Origin: Methylacidiphilaceae bacterium UBA1321 | Lineage (GTDB): Bacteria; Verrucomicrobiota; Verrucomicrobiia; Methylacidiphilales; UBA1321 | Length of the DNA: 10,740 nt | NCBI GenBank assembly: GCA_002306945.1 | Contig: DBTH01000296.1 | Span: 1-10,740, forward strand | Direction of reading: 5' to 3' | Shown here: positions 1 to 5,888 of the stretch, piece after piece | Layout: each line of letters opens with the position of its first letter | Position numbering within the stretch: position 1 is the stretch's first letter | Notes under the pieces: model-generated | Databases searched by the model: none | What the model was told of the DNA's origin: nothing | Seen by the model: the letters and a program-made list of their open reading frames with translations, nothing else | Program-made: the position numbers and the translations under genes

Positions 1-8
1 ATTGATAA

Positions 9-96
9 TTTCCCGAGGCTAAGGCGAGGCGCAAGGAGGGAGTTTATTGCTCATCAATAAGTGACCGACGCGCAACGAAGCCTTTGCCTCGGGAAA
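9..96. repeat. Imperfect long inverted repeat (hairpin-forming)
   Basis: The outer arms at 9-19 (TTTCCCGAGGC) and 86-96 (GCCTCGGGAAA) are perfectly complementary over 11 bp. The pairing continues imperfectly inward (AAGGCGAGGCGC against CGCAACGAAGCCTTT). A second perfect stem lies near the centre: TTATTG at 44-49, a 5-nt loop, and CAATAA at 55-60. There is no coding potential. It could be a REP/MITE-like intergenic element or a transcription terminator for a gene left of the window. The symmetry is seen directly; its role is inferred. Confidence 0.5.
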
Positions 97-131
97 ACTC
101 AAGATCGGGCGTGAGGTTTTGAATAGTTACG

Positions 132-218
132 GCTGAGTTCTTGATAAGCCTTTACGTCTTCGTTTTTCCAATCCCGTAAATTCCGTTAATTCGGTCTGAA
201 AAGAAGCCTTTTGCTTCA
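132..218. repeat. Dispersed intergenic repeat, solo copy
   Basis: This stretch closely matches 3536-3606 in the same orientation. Shared blocks include GAGTTCTT.ATAAGCCTTTA, TTTTTCCAAT, a 17-bp identical block TTCCGTTAATTCGGTCT (181-197 here, 3574-3590 there), and GCCTTTT.CTTC. It holds three degenerate 9-mers (AATCCCGTA, AATTCCGTT, AATTCGGTC at 170-196), where the other copy has two. It ends inside the stop codon of the AraC-family gene. Unlike the 3430-3606 copy, no matching left arm is visible upstream. Confidence 0.7.
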
Positions 219-1178
219 GCTCAGCACCAGCGGCTTGCGGGTGCGAAACTTCTCGACGCACGCCTTCGAACTCGAAAACAATGCCGGACAGCAACCCAAC
301 GTCTGGCAGAACGCCTTGCTGAAATGGCTCAGGCTCGAATACCCCACCTCCATCGCCACCTCAGTCACATTATGCCGTCCCCGCAGCAGCAACTCCGCCG
401 CGTGCTCCATCCGGATCTGACGCAGGAATTGCGGAATCGTCATGCCCATCTCCCGCGAAAACAGGCGGCTCAGGTAAAACGGACTGCAACCCACCTGCGC
501 GCCGAGTTGATCGATGTCCGGCGGATCGGACAAATTGGCCTGCAAAACCGAAATCGCCCGCTCGACTCGTTCCCGTGCCACCCGCTGATGGCGCTGGCAG
601 AAAAACTCGTCACCTTCGATCGGCTTGAACAAGGTCTGCGACAAAAGCTCCAGCGCCTTGCTCTGATACCAAAGCGGAAAAGCCTGCGGCACCACCGGCG
701 GTTGGCGCAAACTGGTGAAAAGTGTCTGATGCGCAACGGTCATCTCCGACACCTGCCCTGCATGCGAACGACCATTGATCCAACTCCTCACTCCCGGAAG
801 CAAACCGTCGGCGCACGATTCGAGCTGTTCCATCAGATAGGGACGGGATAATTCCACCGTGATGAAAGAGTGCGAAACTCCCGCCATGCGGATGGCCGCT
901 AGGTCGCTGCGCTTGTTGCAATAAAAGCCGACCGTGCGATCCGTATAAATCGATTCTCCGGCATGGCTTTTCACTTGGCCCTGACCGGAAAGATTCAGAC
1001 ACAGCTCGACGCTATCATCGTGAAAACTACGTCCCCAATTGATTGGCCTTGAGGAGATAAAGTCGTGCAGTTCAATACTTAAGCCACGATCTCTAAAATT
1101 ACCGTAAATCTGCCGCCAACCGTTGCGGACAGCGTCCCAAGCCCCGGATTCAGGAGAAGTGAGAGACAAAACAGACAT
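216..1178 (-). CDS. AraC/XylS-family transcriptional regulator
   Basis: A 320-aa protein with a C-terminal double helix-turn-helix. The first HTH spans about residues 222-241 (IDQLGAQVGCSPFYLSRLF) and the second about 271-291 (VTEVAMEVGYSSLSHFSKAF), the standard AraC arrangement. The N-terminal part (about 1-180, with a VELCLNLSGQGQV stretch near 58-69) is a likely ligand-sensing region and loosely recalls PchR-type regulators, but the effector is unknown. ATG at 1178 was chosen because the longer TTG start at 1214 lies within a candidate -35 box (TTGACA). No Shine-Dalgarno precedes the ATG. A candidate promoter (TTGACA at 1214-1209, 17-nt spacer, TAGTCT at 1191-1186) would put transcription start within a few bases of the ATG, so a leaderless mRNA is possible. 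It is divergent from the TetR gene. Targets are not evident. Confidence 0.88.
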   Translation of the reverse strand: MSVLSLTSPESGAWDAVRNGWRQIYGNFRDRGLSIELHDFISSRPINWGRSFHDDSVELCLNLSGQGQVKSHAGESIYTDRTVGFYCNKRSDLAAIRMAGVSHSFITVELSRPYLMEQLESCADGLLPGVRSWINGRSHAGQVSEMTVAHQTLFTSLRQPPVVPQAFPLWYQSKALELLSQTLFKPIEGDEFFCQRHQRVARERVERAISVLQANLSDPPDIDQLGAQVGCSPFYLSRLFSREMGMTIPQFLRQIRMEHAAELLLRGRHNVTEVAMEVGYSSLSHFSKAFCQTLGCCPALFSSSKACVEKFRTRKPLVLS

Positions 1179-1182
1179 GCAC

Positions 1183-1199
1183 TTGAGACTAAGTCTCAA
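1183..1199. promoter_or_regulatory. 17-bp perfect palindrome at the AraC-gene start (putative operator)
   Basis: TTGAGACT-A-AGTCTCAA is an 8-1-8 perfect inverted repeat four bases upstream of the AraC-family ATG, overlapping the candidate -10 box. A further half-like ATCTCAA follows at 1199-1205. AraC proteins usually bind direct repeats, so the perfect dyad suggests a homodimeric regulator. It shares TTGA/TCAA ends and GACT/AGTC inner elements with the TetR-type operator at 1299, so cross-binding by the neighbouring TetR is conceivable (inference). Confidence 0.55.
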
Positions 1200-1298
1200 T
1201 CTCAAACTTGTCAACCGCGAACATTAAATTTGCTTATATTTCGATTTCACCCTTCCCTCTTTTCTTATTTCCGATCTGACCTAAAAAATCGCTTGCAT

Positions 1299-1314
1299 TT
1301 GACTGACTAGTCAA
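1299..1314. promoter_or_regulatory. TetR-type operator, copy 1 (autoregulatory)
   Basis: TTGACT-GACT-AGTCAA has perfect 6-bp arms and contains an overlapping 8-bp palindrome GACTAGTC (1305-1312). It lies 14 bp before the TetR ATG, where a bound dimer would block transcription. It also overlaps possible -35 sequences (TTGCAT at 1293, TTGACT at 1299). It aligns with 1970-1985 over 16 positions with only four differences, and two of these (positions 6 and 11) are compensatory across the dyad. Confidence 0.7.
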
Positions 1315-1328
1315 CTACTCTATGATGT

Positions 1329-1940
1329 ATGAAATGCGAATGCGAGACCCGCTCCAAGCTCCTCGACACCGCCCTGGAGTTGATGTGGGAACACAGCTAC
1401 GGTTCCGTCAGCGTGGATGACATCTGCGCCCGCGCCGACGTTCGCAAAGGCAGTTTCTATCATTTCTTTCCCTCGAAATCCGACCTCACTGTTGCTGCGT
1501 TCGAAAAAAACTGGGAAGAATCCCAGGTCAATCTCGACAAGCATTTCTCCCCGCAAAATCCGCCCCTCGAACGTTTCCGTCTCTACGCGAAAGGTCTTTA
1601 TCAATGGCAAAACGAAAAGAAAGGCCAATGCGGAAAGGCCTGCGGATGTCCTTATATATCAATTGGCTTAGAACTCAGCGGACACGACGATAAAATCAGC
1701 AACGAAGTCCAGAGCGTCTTCAACCGCTATTGCCGCTATTTCGAATCCGCCCTACGCGATGCCGCCCACGAAGGCCTCATCGCCGATGGCGATCACGCCA
1801 ACCTGGCCCGGCAAATTCACGCCTACTCGGTCGGCCTGCTCGTCCTGGTCAAAATTTTCAACAATCCCGAAATCCTCAAAAACTTTGAAATCGATCTCCT
1901 GAATTTCATTGGCGCTGGAGCGCCTGCCCATTCTATTTGA
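1329..1940 (+). CDS. TetR/AcrR-family transcriptional repressor
   Basis: A 203-aa protein of typical TetR length. The N-terminal HTH covers about residues 8-52, with the recognition part SVDDICARADVRKGSFYHFFPSKSDL (27-52) matching the family signature (G-x-FYHFF-x-SK-x-L). The rest is the ligand/dimer domain, which carries a GCP motif (106-108) followed by a LELS stretch, as seen in many members. Six cysteines stand out: C3, C5, C33, C101, C105, C107. The C101-x3-C105-x-C107 cluster could be a thiol sensor for electrophiles or oxidants (inference; NemR-like regulators work this way). Matching operators sit in front of this gene and of the next transcription unit, pointing to autoregulation and control of the SDR operon. 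No Shine-Dalgarno is visible before ATG 1329, and upstream ATGs at 1322 and 1325 are out of frame. Confidence 0.92.
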   Translation: MKCECETRSKLLDTALELMWEHSYGSVSVDDICARADVRKGSFYHFFPSKSDLTVAAFEKNWEESQVNLDKHFSPQNPPLERFRLYAKGLYQWQNEKKGQCGKACGCPYISIGLELSGHDDKISNEVQSVFNRYCRYFESALRDAAHEGLIADGDHANLARQIHAYSVGLLVLVKIFNNPEILKNFEIDLLNFIGAGAPAHSI

Positions 1941-1969
1941 AATCAATAACTTTTTTTAACCCCTAATAC

Positions 1970-1985
1970 TTAACCGACCGGTCAA
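1970..1985. promoter_or_regulatory. TetR-type operator, copy 2 (controls the smORF-SDR-DUF5069 unit)
   Basis: TTAACC-GACC-GGTCAA has 6-bp arms with one mismatch and an 8-bp perfect core GACCGGTC (1976-1983). It ends four bases before the ATG at 1990. Like copy 1 it is followed by CTCTATG. A weak -10-like TAATAC lies at 1964-1969 with no convincing -35. The TetR gene ends only 30 bp upstream, so this is an internal control site giving the following genes their own regulation. Confidence 0.7.
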
Positions 1986-1989
1986 CTCT

Positions 1990-2160
1990 ATGAAAACAAA
2001 CAACAAAGCCAAACGCAGTCATTCCGCCCGCATCGTCAACGAGCAGGTTCATTCGCTGATGTCTTCACCGCTGCCTGTTTTCGTGACCGACCGCGAAGGC
2101 CGGGTCATCCCGACCATTACCCTCCCCGAGTTTCAACGCCTCGCCCGTTACATGGAGTAA
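1990..2160 (+). CDS. Small conserved-looking protein, 56 aa, unknown function
   Basis: ATG at 1990 opens a 56-codon frame ending in TAA at 2158-2160. The N-terminus is basic (MKTNNKAKRSHSARIV), and a compact C-terminal half follows (PVFVTDREGRVIPTITLPEFQRLARYME, residues 29-56). Third positions are mostly C or G, as in the neighbouring genes, which supports real coding. It begins four bases after the operator and ends five bases before the SDR ATG. Its last codons contain the SDR ribosome-binding site (GGAG at 2154-2157), so translation of the two is probably coupled. I do not recognise the family. There is no signal peptide or membrane segment. It may be a small accessory or DNA/RNA-binding protein, but that is only a guess. 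Confidence 0.7.
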   Translation: MKTNNKAKRSHSARIVNEQVHSLMSSPLPVFVTDREGRVIPTITLPEFQRLARYME

Positions 2161-2165
2161 TCGCC

Positions 2166-2942
2166 ATGAGTCAACTACTTGAAGGTAAGGTTGCTCTCAT
2201 CACCGGCGGAACTTCCGGCATTGGCCGCGCCACTGCCGTCGCCTTTGCCCGCGAAGGTGCCACGGTCGTCGTCAGCGGTCGCCGCGAAAAGGAAGGTCAG
2301 GAAACCGTTCAACTCGTCCTGGCAATCGGAGGTCACGCCCGTTTTGTCGCCGCCGATGTCTCGGATGAAAAACAGGTCGCCGCTCTCGTGGACAAAGTCG
2401 TTGCGACGTTCGGACGGCTCGACGTGGCGTTTAACAACGCCGGGATCGAAGGCGTTCCCGCGCCAATCTCTGACGCCACTGCCGCCCAATACAACCAGAT
2501 TTTCGACATCAATGTAAAAGGGGTCTTCCTTTCCATGAAGTACGAAATTCCCGCCATGCTCAAAACCGGCGGCGGAGCCATCGTCAACACCGCATCGGTG
2601 CTCGGCAGTGTCGCCGTTCCCGGATTCGGTCTTTATTCGGCCACCAAGCATGCCGTCCTCGGCCTGACCAAGGCGGCCGCGCTCGAAGTCGCCGGACAAG
2701 GCCTGCGTATCAATGCGGTTTCCCCGGCGGCAATTGAAACCGACATGGTCAAGCGCACCTTCGGTAACGATTCCGAAAGCCCGGAAAGAAAACATCTCGC
2801 TGCGGCGCACCCCGTGGGCCGTCTCGGGTTGCCGGAGGAAATTGCCTCCGCCGTCGTTTATCTTTGCTCGCCACAGGCTTCGTTCGTGACCGGCACCGAT
2901 CTGCATGTCGACGGCGGCACGCTTGCCAAATTGCCTTTATAA
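2166..2942 (+). CDS. SDR-family NAD(P)-dependent oxidoreductase
   Basis: A 258-aa classical short-chain dehydrogenase/reductase, cytoplasmic, full family length. Visible motifs: the Rossmann cofactor motif TGGTSGIG (13-20), a basic RR after strand 2 (39-40) favouring NADP(H), AADV (62-65), NNAG (90-93), catalytic N116, S144, Y157 and K161 (YSATK), and a C-terminal VDGG (248-251). The closest functional groups by pattern are 3-oxoacyl-ACP reductase / glucose-1-dehydrogenase-like SDRs, but the substrate cannot be read from the sequence. The start at 2166 is supported by GGAG eight bases upstream, inside the end of the small ORF. It lies between the smORF and the DUF5069 gene under the operator at 1970, so it is probably induced when TetR releases. 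A role in carbonyl or aldehyde reduction is plausible given the Cys-rich TetR (inference). Confidence 0.93.
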   Translation: MSQLLEGKVALITGGTSGIGRATAVAFAREGATVVVSGRREKEGQETVQLVLAIGGHARFVAADVSDEKQVAALVDKVVATFGRLDVAFNNAGIEGVPAPISDATAAQYNQIFDINVKGVFLSMKYEIPAMLKTGGGAIVNTASVLGSVAVPGFGLYSATKHAVLGLTKAAALEVAGQGLRINAVSPAAIETDMVKRTFGNDSESPERKHLAAAHPVGRLGLPEEIASAVVYLCSPQASFVTGTDLHVDGGTLAKLPL

Positions 2943-2967
2943 ACCCCAACCCGAAAGAATATCGCTT

Positions 2968-3414
2968 ATGAGTTACCCCGATCTCACCCAAAGTCCTCCC
3001 CGTAGTCCCCGCGCCACCCTCGGCGGTTACGCCCTTCTCCCCCGCATGCTCGACAAGGGACGCGCCACTCTGGCCGGTAAAAACGGCGAATTTCATTACA
3101 ATTGCCCACTCGACCAGCACATCGTCAATTTCCTCGGCATCGACGCCGACGAGTTGCTCTCGGAATTGAAAGCGGGCAAGGGCGATACCGAAATCCTCGA
3201 ATGGATTCAGGTTCATCAAAAGAACAAACACACTCCCTGGGAAATCCAGACCTGGACCGAATACCAGACTCATCGCGGTCCCGACAGCGATCCCGAAACC
3301 GTCGAGTTCTTCTACGGCTCGGTCAAGAAACTCGCCCCCAAACGAGAAGACATTCGCACCTGGGCCGACTACCTCGATCTCGACGATTACGTCACCTTCG
3401 GCGGCAAAGCCTGA
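2968..3414 (+). CDS. DUF5069 domain-containing protein
   Basis: A 148-aa protein matching the DUF5069 pattern along its whole length. It has an N-terminal DLTQSPPRSPRATLGGYALLPRMLDKGRATLAGKNGEFHYNCPLDQ-type block (about residues 5-50) and a C-terminal YLDLDD segment. Function is unknown. It is cytoplasmic, with no signal peptide or membrane segment, and is recognised mainly from Verrucomicrobiota and related bacteria. ATG at 2968 gives the family-like start MSYPDLTQ. The upstream in-frame ATG at 2905 lies inside the SDR gene and adds residues unlike the family. It starts 25 bp after the SDR stop, so it is probably the last gene of the operator-controlled unit. It is followed by the inverted repeat at 3430-3590, which may terminate transcription. 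Confidence 0.87.
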   Translation: MSYPDLTQSPPRSPRATLGGYALLPRMLDKGRATLAGKNGEFHYNCPLDQHIVNFLGIDADELLSELKAGKGDTEILEWIQVHQKNKHTPWEIQTWTEYQTHRGPDSDPETVEFFYGSVKKLAPKREDIRTWADYLDLDDYVTFGGKA

Positions 3415-3429
3415 GAAGACAAAACCTTT

Positions 3430-3606
3430 AGACGGAATTAACGGAATGGACGGAATTTTTAAATACAATGGATTTTATCAGGAACTCAGGAAGTCATGCA
3501 AAGGCAATGATCATCTTCCCCCATTCTTGCGTTCCTGAGTTCTTAATAAGCCTTTATTCCTTCTTTTTTCCAATTCCGTTAATTCGGTCTAACTGCCTTT
3601 TACTTC
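3430..3606. repeat. Dispersed inverted-repeat element between convergent genes
   Basis: The outer arms at 3430-3446 and 3574-3590 are complementary at 16 of 17 positions. The inner arms at 3475-3492 and 3532-3549 match at 16 of 18. The transcript would fold into a long interrupted hairpin. The left arm carries three 9-mers (GACGGAATT, AACGGAATG, GACGGAATT at 3431-3457), and the right arm has two complementary ones. The right half recurs at 132-218. It fills the gap between two convergent genes, so it may act as a bidirectional terminator or RNA-stabilising hairpin. It is MITE- or REP-like in form, with no transposase nearby. Confidence 0.7.
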
Positions 3607-3607
3607 C

Positions 3608-4222
3608 CTACTCCTCGACGGCAGGGCCCTTGATTTTCTCGCGTGCTTTGCCGACGAAATAATTGCACGCCTCGGCGCACAGGAGCGGAATTTCCGACGA
3701 CGACCCTTCTACTGCGTCGGAATTGGGAATCGCGGTCCACAACCGGCGTTTGAGACAACCCCGTTCGCAGACGGTCTGCGTCAATTTCTCCAGGTCGCCC
3801 TCGCCCAAGCTTCGCGCTATGTGATAGCGGCCCGACTGACGTTTTGCCGTCTCGGCGTAAGACGTCACCGGCAAATTCCCGTTTCGCCAGCAAATCCAAT
3901 CCGCCACCGCGCCGGGATAAAAATAATCGAGTGCGAGCCGCAAGTTGTCAAAGTCCAGCCCGGTCATGCGCCAACCCGACCGTAAATCCGGTGCGGCTTT
4001 CAACGGACGAAATTCCCCGGCGGCGTTCACCCGGATCAATTCCCGCAAGCCAATCCAGTCATCGACAGGTCGCAACGAATCCGTCTCGGCGTGACGATCA
4101 TCGACATGGCGCAACTCAAACCTTTTCACTCCGCCCGGCTCCGGCGCGATGAGCACCTGGCCTATTTTCCACGGGGCAGGCGTATTTTCGATCCAGTCAC
4201 GAAATTGTATAGAGATGCTCAT
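3608..4222 (-). CDS. DR2241-type 4Fe-4S cluster protein, partner of CbiX
   Basis: A 204-aa soluble protein. The C-terminal part has two paired cysteine motifs, C152-x3-C156 (VCERGC) and C182-x3-C186 (LCAEAC), suited to hold a 4Fe-4S cluster. A fifth cysteine is C111. The N-terminal about 110 residues look like the stabilising domain that follows the CbiX domains in DR2241-type proteins of Deinococcus, where all parts are one chain (family assignment from memory, not searched). Here it is a separate gene whose ATG at 4222 overlaps the end of the CbiX gene by 26 bp, implying translational coupling and probable complex formation. It probably supplies a redox or structural cluster to the chelatase. 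It is the last gene of the minus-strand cluster, ending at the repeat. Confidence 0.7.
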   Translation of the reverse strand: MSISIQFRDWIENTPAPWKIGQVLIAPEPGGVKRFELRHVDDRHAETDSLRPVDDWIGLRELIRVNAAGEFRPLKAAPDLRSGWRMTGLDFDNLRLALDYFYPGAVADWICWRNGNLPVTSYAETAKRQSGRYHIARSLGEGDLEKLTQTVCERGCLKRRLWTAIPNSDAVEGSSSEIPLLCAEACNYFVGKAREKIKGPAVEE

Positions 4223-5012
4223 GATCGAATTTTTCCACCTGGGCCAGGATCACCTCGGCCATGAGCGGCTCGGTGCCGATGGCCGTGGCGTACCAAAGAC
4301 GGCGGCCCGGTTCGATATGCGGATTACACACACCCTGTTCGCGAACATTTTCCGTCAGCCCGAGCAGAACGGGAATATCCTCGAACGAATGTAGTCCGTC
4401 GGAAATGAAGTAAGGAACCACGACCACATCGGGGCAGGCAATCAGCGTCCGCCAGTCCTTGATGTACGGCTTCTGTTCCATGAGCGCCAGTTGGCAATCG
4501 GCATAGAGGCCCTTCGCGCGGATTTCCGCCACGCGCTGCTGGATGATGCGGGTCGAGTTATCGTTGAGGGATGTGCCATGTCCGCAAATGAGCAGGCAAG
4601 CGGTGGCGCGCGGGTCTTCGATCTGCTCTGGAGATTTCTCCACCACCTCTGCGGCTCGGTGCAGGAGCGTCCGCGTCATCGACGGATGCAGGCCAACCGG
4701 TTCGCAGTAATAAATCTCGCGTCCGTCGGGCATGCGCGTCACCGGACCGTTGAGACCAAGTTCGCGCGGAATGACCTGTTCGGTGAAATAGCCAGAGCTG
4801 ATGAAATTGGGAACGACGTAAATCCGTCTCGCTTCGACCGAGCGCAACACCTGCCGGAAGTTGGGCTCCTCCTTCCAGAAACAGACCTGCACCGCGGAAA
4901 AAAGACCGCGCTGCCGGATCGCTTCGGCATGCTGGAAAGTCGGCGCGCTGGAATCGGCGTTGAGGGTCGAGCCGTGCCCGGCCAGCACCAACGCCGCGTC
5001 GGAATGGGACAT
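4197..5012 (-). CDS. CbiX/SirB-like tetrapyrrole chelatase, two-domain
   Basis: A 271-aa protein made of two CbiX-type halves. Half 1 has AGHGS (11-15, H13) and PNFISSGYFTEQVIP (68-82). Half 2 has CGHGT (143-147, H145) and PYFISDGLHSFEDIP (200-214, H208). CbiX proteins insert Co2+ or Fe2+ into sirohydrochlorin, for cobalamin or siroheme synthesis, using a pair of histidines. Only the second half keeps both: the first has F76 where the second has H208. The active site is therefore probably in, or shared with, the C-terminal half. It overlaps the Fe-S partner gene by 26 bp downstream, and the esterase gene ends 55 bp upstream. No other cobalamin or siroheme gene is in the window, so the metal and pathway remain open. 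No clear Shine-Dalgarno. Confidence 0.85.
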   Translation of the reverse strand: MSHSDAALVLAGHGSTLNADSSAPTFQHAEAIRQRGLFSAVQVCFWKEEPNFRQVLRSVEARRIYVVPNFISSGYFTEQVIPRELGLNGPVTRMPDGREIYYCEPVGLHPSMTRTLLHRAAEVVEKSPEQIEDPRATACLLICGHGTSLNDNSTRIIQQRVAEIRAKGLYADCQLALMEQKPYIKDWRTLIACPDVVVVPYFISDGLHSFEDIPVLLGLTENVREQGVCNPHIEPGRRLWYATAIGTEPLMAEVILAQVEKFDHEHLYTIS

Positions 5013-5067
5013 TATCCAAGGCTAGCGCAAAGCCGCGTTTCGTCCAGTCTGCGGCTGCCTCGGTCTG

Positions 5068-5850
5068 TCAAAAGAACTTCTGTTCGCGCAGCCAGTACTC
5101 GCACTGCGACGCCCACGGATGGCCATTGCCGAGTCCCAGGCCGTGATTGCCGCGCTCGTAGATGTGCAAATCGAAATGCACGCCGTTTCTACGTAACGCT
5201 GCGGCAAAGTTCAGCGAATTTTCCACCGGCACCGCGCCGTCTTCCCACGTGTGCCAGATAAAGCAGGGCGGAGTCTGCGGCGTCACCTGCAACTCGGCCG
5301 ACAGCTTCCGTTGCAATTCCTCGGACGGATTCGGCCCGAGCAAATTGTCGCGGGAACCGCCGTGCGTTTTCTCCAACATCGTGATGACCGGATAACAGAG
5401 AATGCCGAAGTCGGGCCGGCTGCTCACATGGTCGACGGGATCTTTCGCCTTCGGATTGCCTTCATCGAACTGAGTCAAAAGCGTTGCCGTGAGATGTCCG
5501 CCCGCCGAGGAACCGATGATGGCGATCTTGCCCGGATCGATGTCCCACGTCTTCGCGTTGTAGCGGATCAGCCGCAACGCACGCGCCGCATCCCCCAGCA
5601 TGGCCGGATGATGAAATCCCTGCGAGCCGAGGCGGTAATTCAAAACGAAGCAGGCTGTGCCGCGCGCCGCAAACCAGCGGGCATAACCCTCTCCCTCGTG
5701 AGGAGCCAATCCCTCGTATCCGCCGCCGGGCAGGATGAGAATGGCCGAACGGCGCTCGTTGGCACGCTCGGGCCAGTAAGGGGTCAGGGTTGTCGGAAGT
5801 TGATCCGTCCACAAATGAAAGGCTTTTTCGCCTTGAGGTCTCGTATTCAT
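5068..5850 (-). CDS. Alpha/beta-hydrolase, carbohydrate-esterase/acetylesterase-like
   Basis: A 260-aa alpha/beta hydrolase. The oxyanion-hole motif is PGGGY (41-45). The nucleophile elbow is GSSAGG with S115 (G-x-S-x-G), the likely catalytic acid is D204 (WEDGAVP), and the likely catalytic histidine is H236 (ERGNHGLGL). The order and spacing match the BD-FAE/acetylxylan-esterase-like group that removes acyl groups from sugars or small esters. No signal peptide is seen, so it is probably cytoplasmic, acting on imported or intracellular substrates. It begins 38 bp after the glycosyltransferase stop and precedes CbiX. No Shine-Dalgarno is evident before ATG 5850. The substrate is not determinable; acylated sugars are a reasonable guess given the glycan-related neighbours. 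Confidence 0.88.
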   Translation of the reverse strand: MNTRPQGEKAFHLWTDQLPTTLTPYWPERANERRSAILILPGGGYEGLAPHEGEGYARWFAARGTACFVLNYRLGSQGFHHPAMLGDAARALRLIRYNAKTWDIDPGKIAIIGSSAGGHLTATLLTQFDEGNPKAKDPVDHVSSRPDFGILCYPVITMLEKTHGGSRDNLLGPNPSEELQRKLSAELQVTPQTPPCFIWHTWEDGAVPVENSLNFAAALRRNGVHFDLHIYERGNHGLGLGNGHPWASQCEYWLREQKFF

Positions 5851-5888
5851 AGGATTTGAAAAAATCAGTTGTTCGTTTCAGCAGCCTG

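Noticed and set aside
2175..2906. 243-codon minus-strand frame across the SDR gene
   Set aside because: The SDR frame contains every catalytic motif; the antisense product is Gly/Asp-rich with no recognisable domain.
2905..2967. N-terminal extension of the DUF5069 protein
   Set aside because: It overlaps the end of the SDR gene and lies outside the family-like start at 2968.
3468..3662. 64-codon plus-strand frame
   Set aside because: It lies within the inverted-repeat element and runs into the convergent Fe-S gene; no Shine-Dalgarno and atypical composition.
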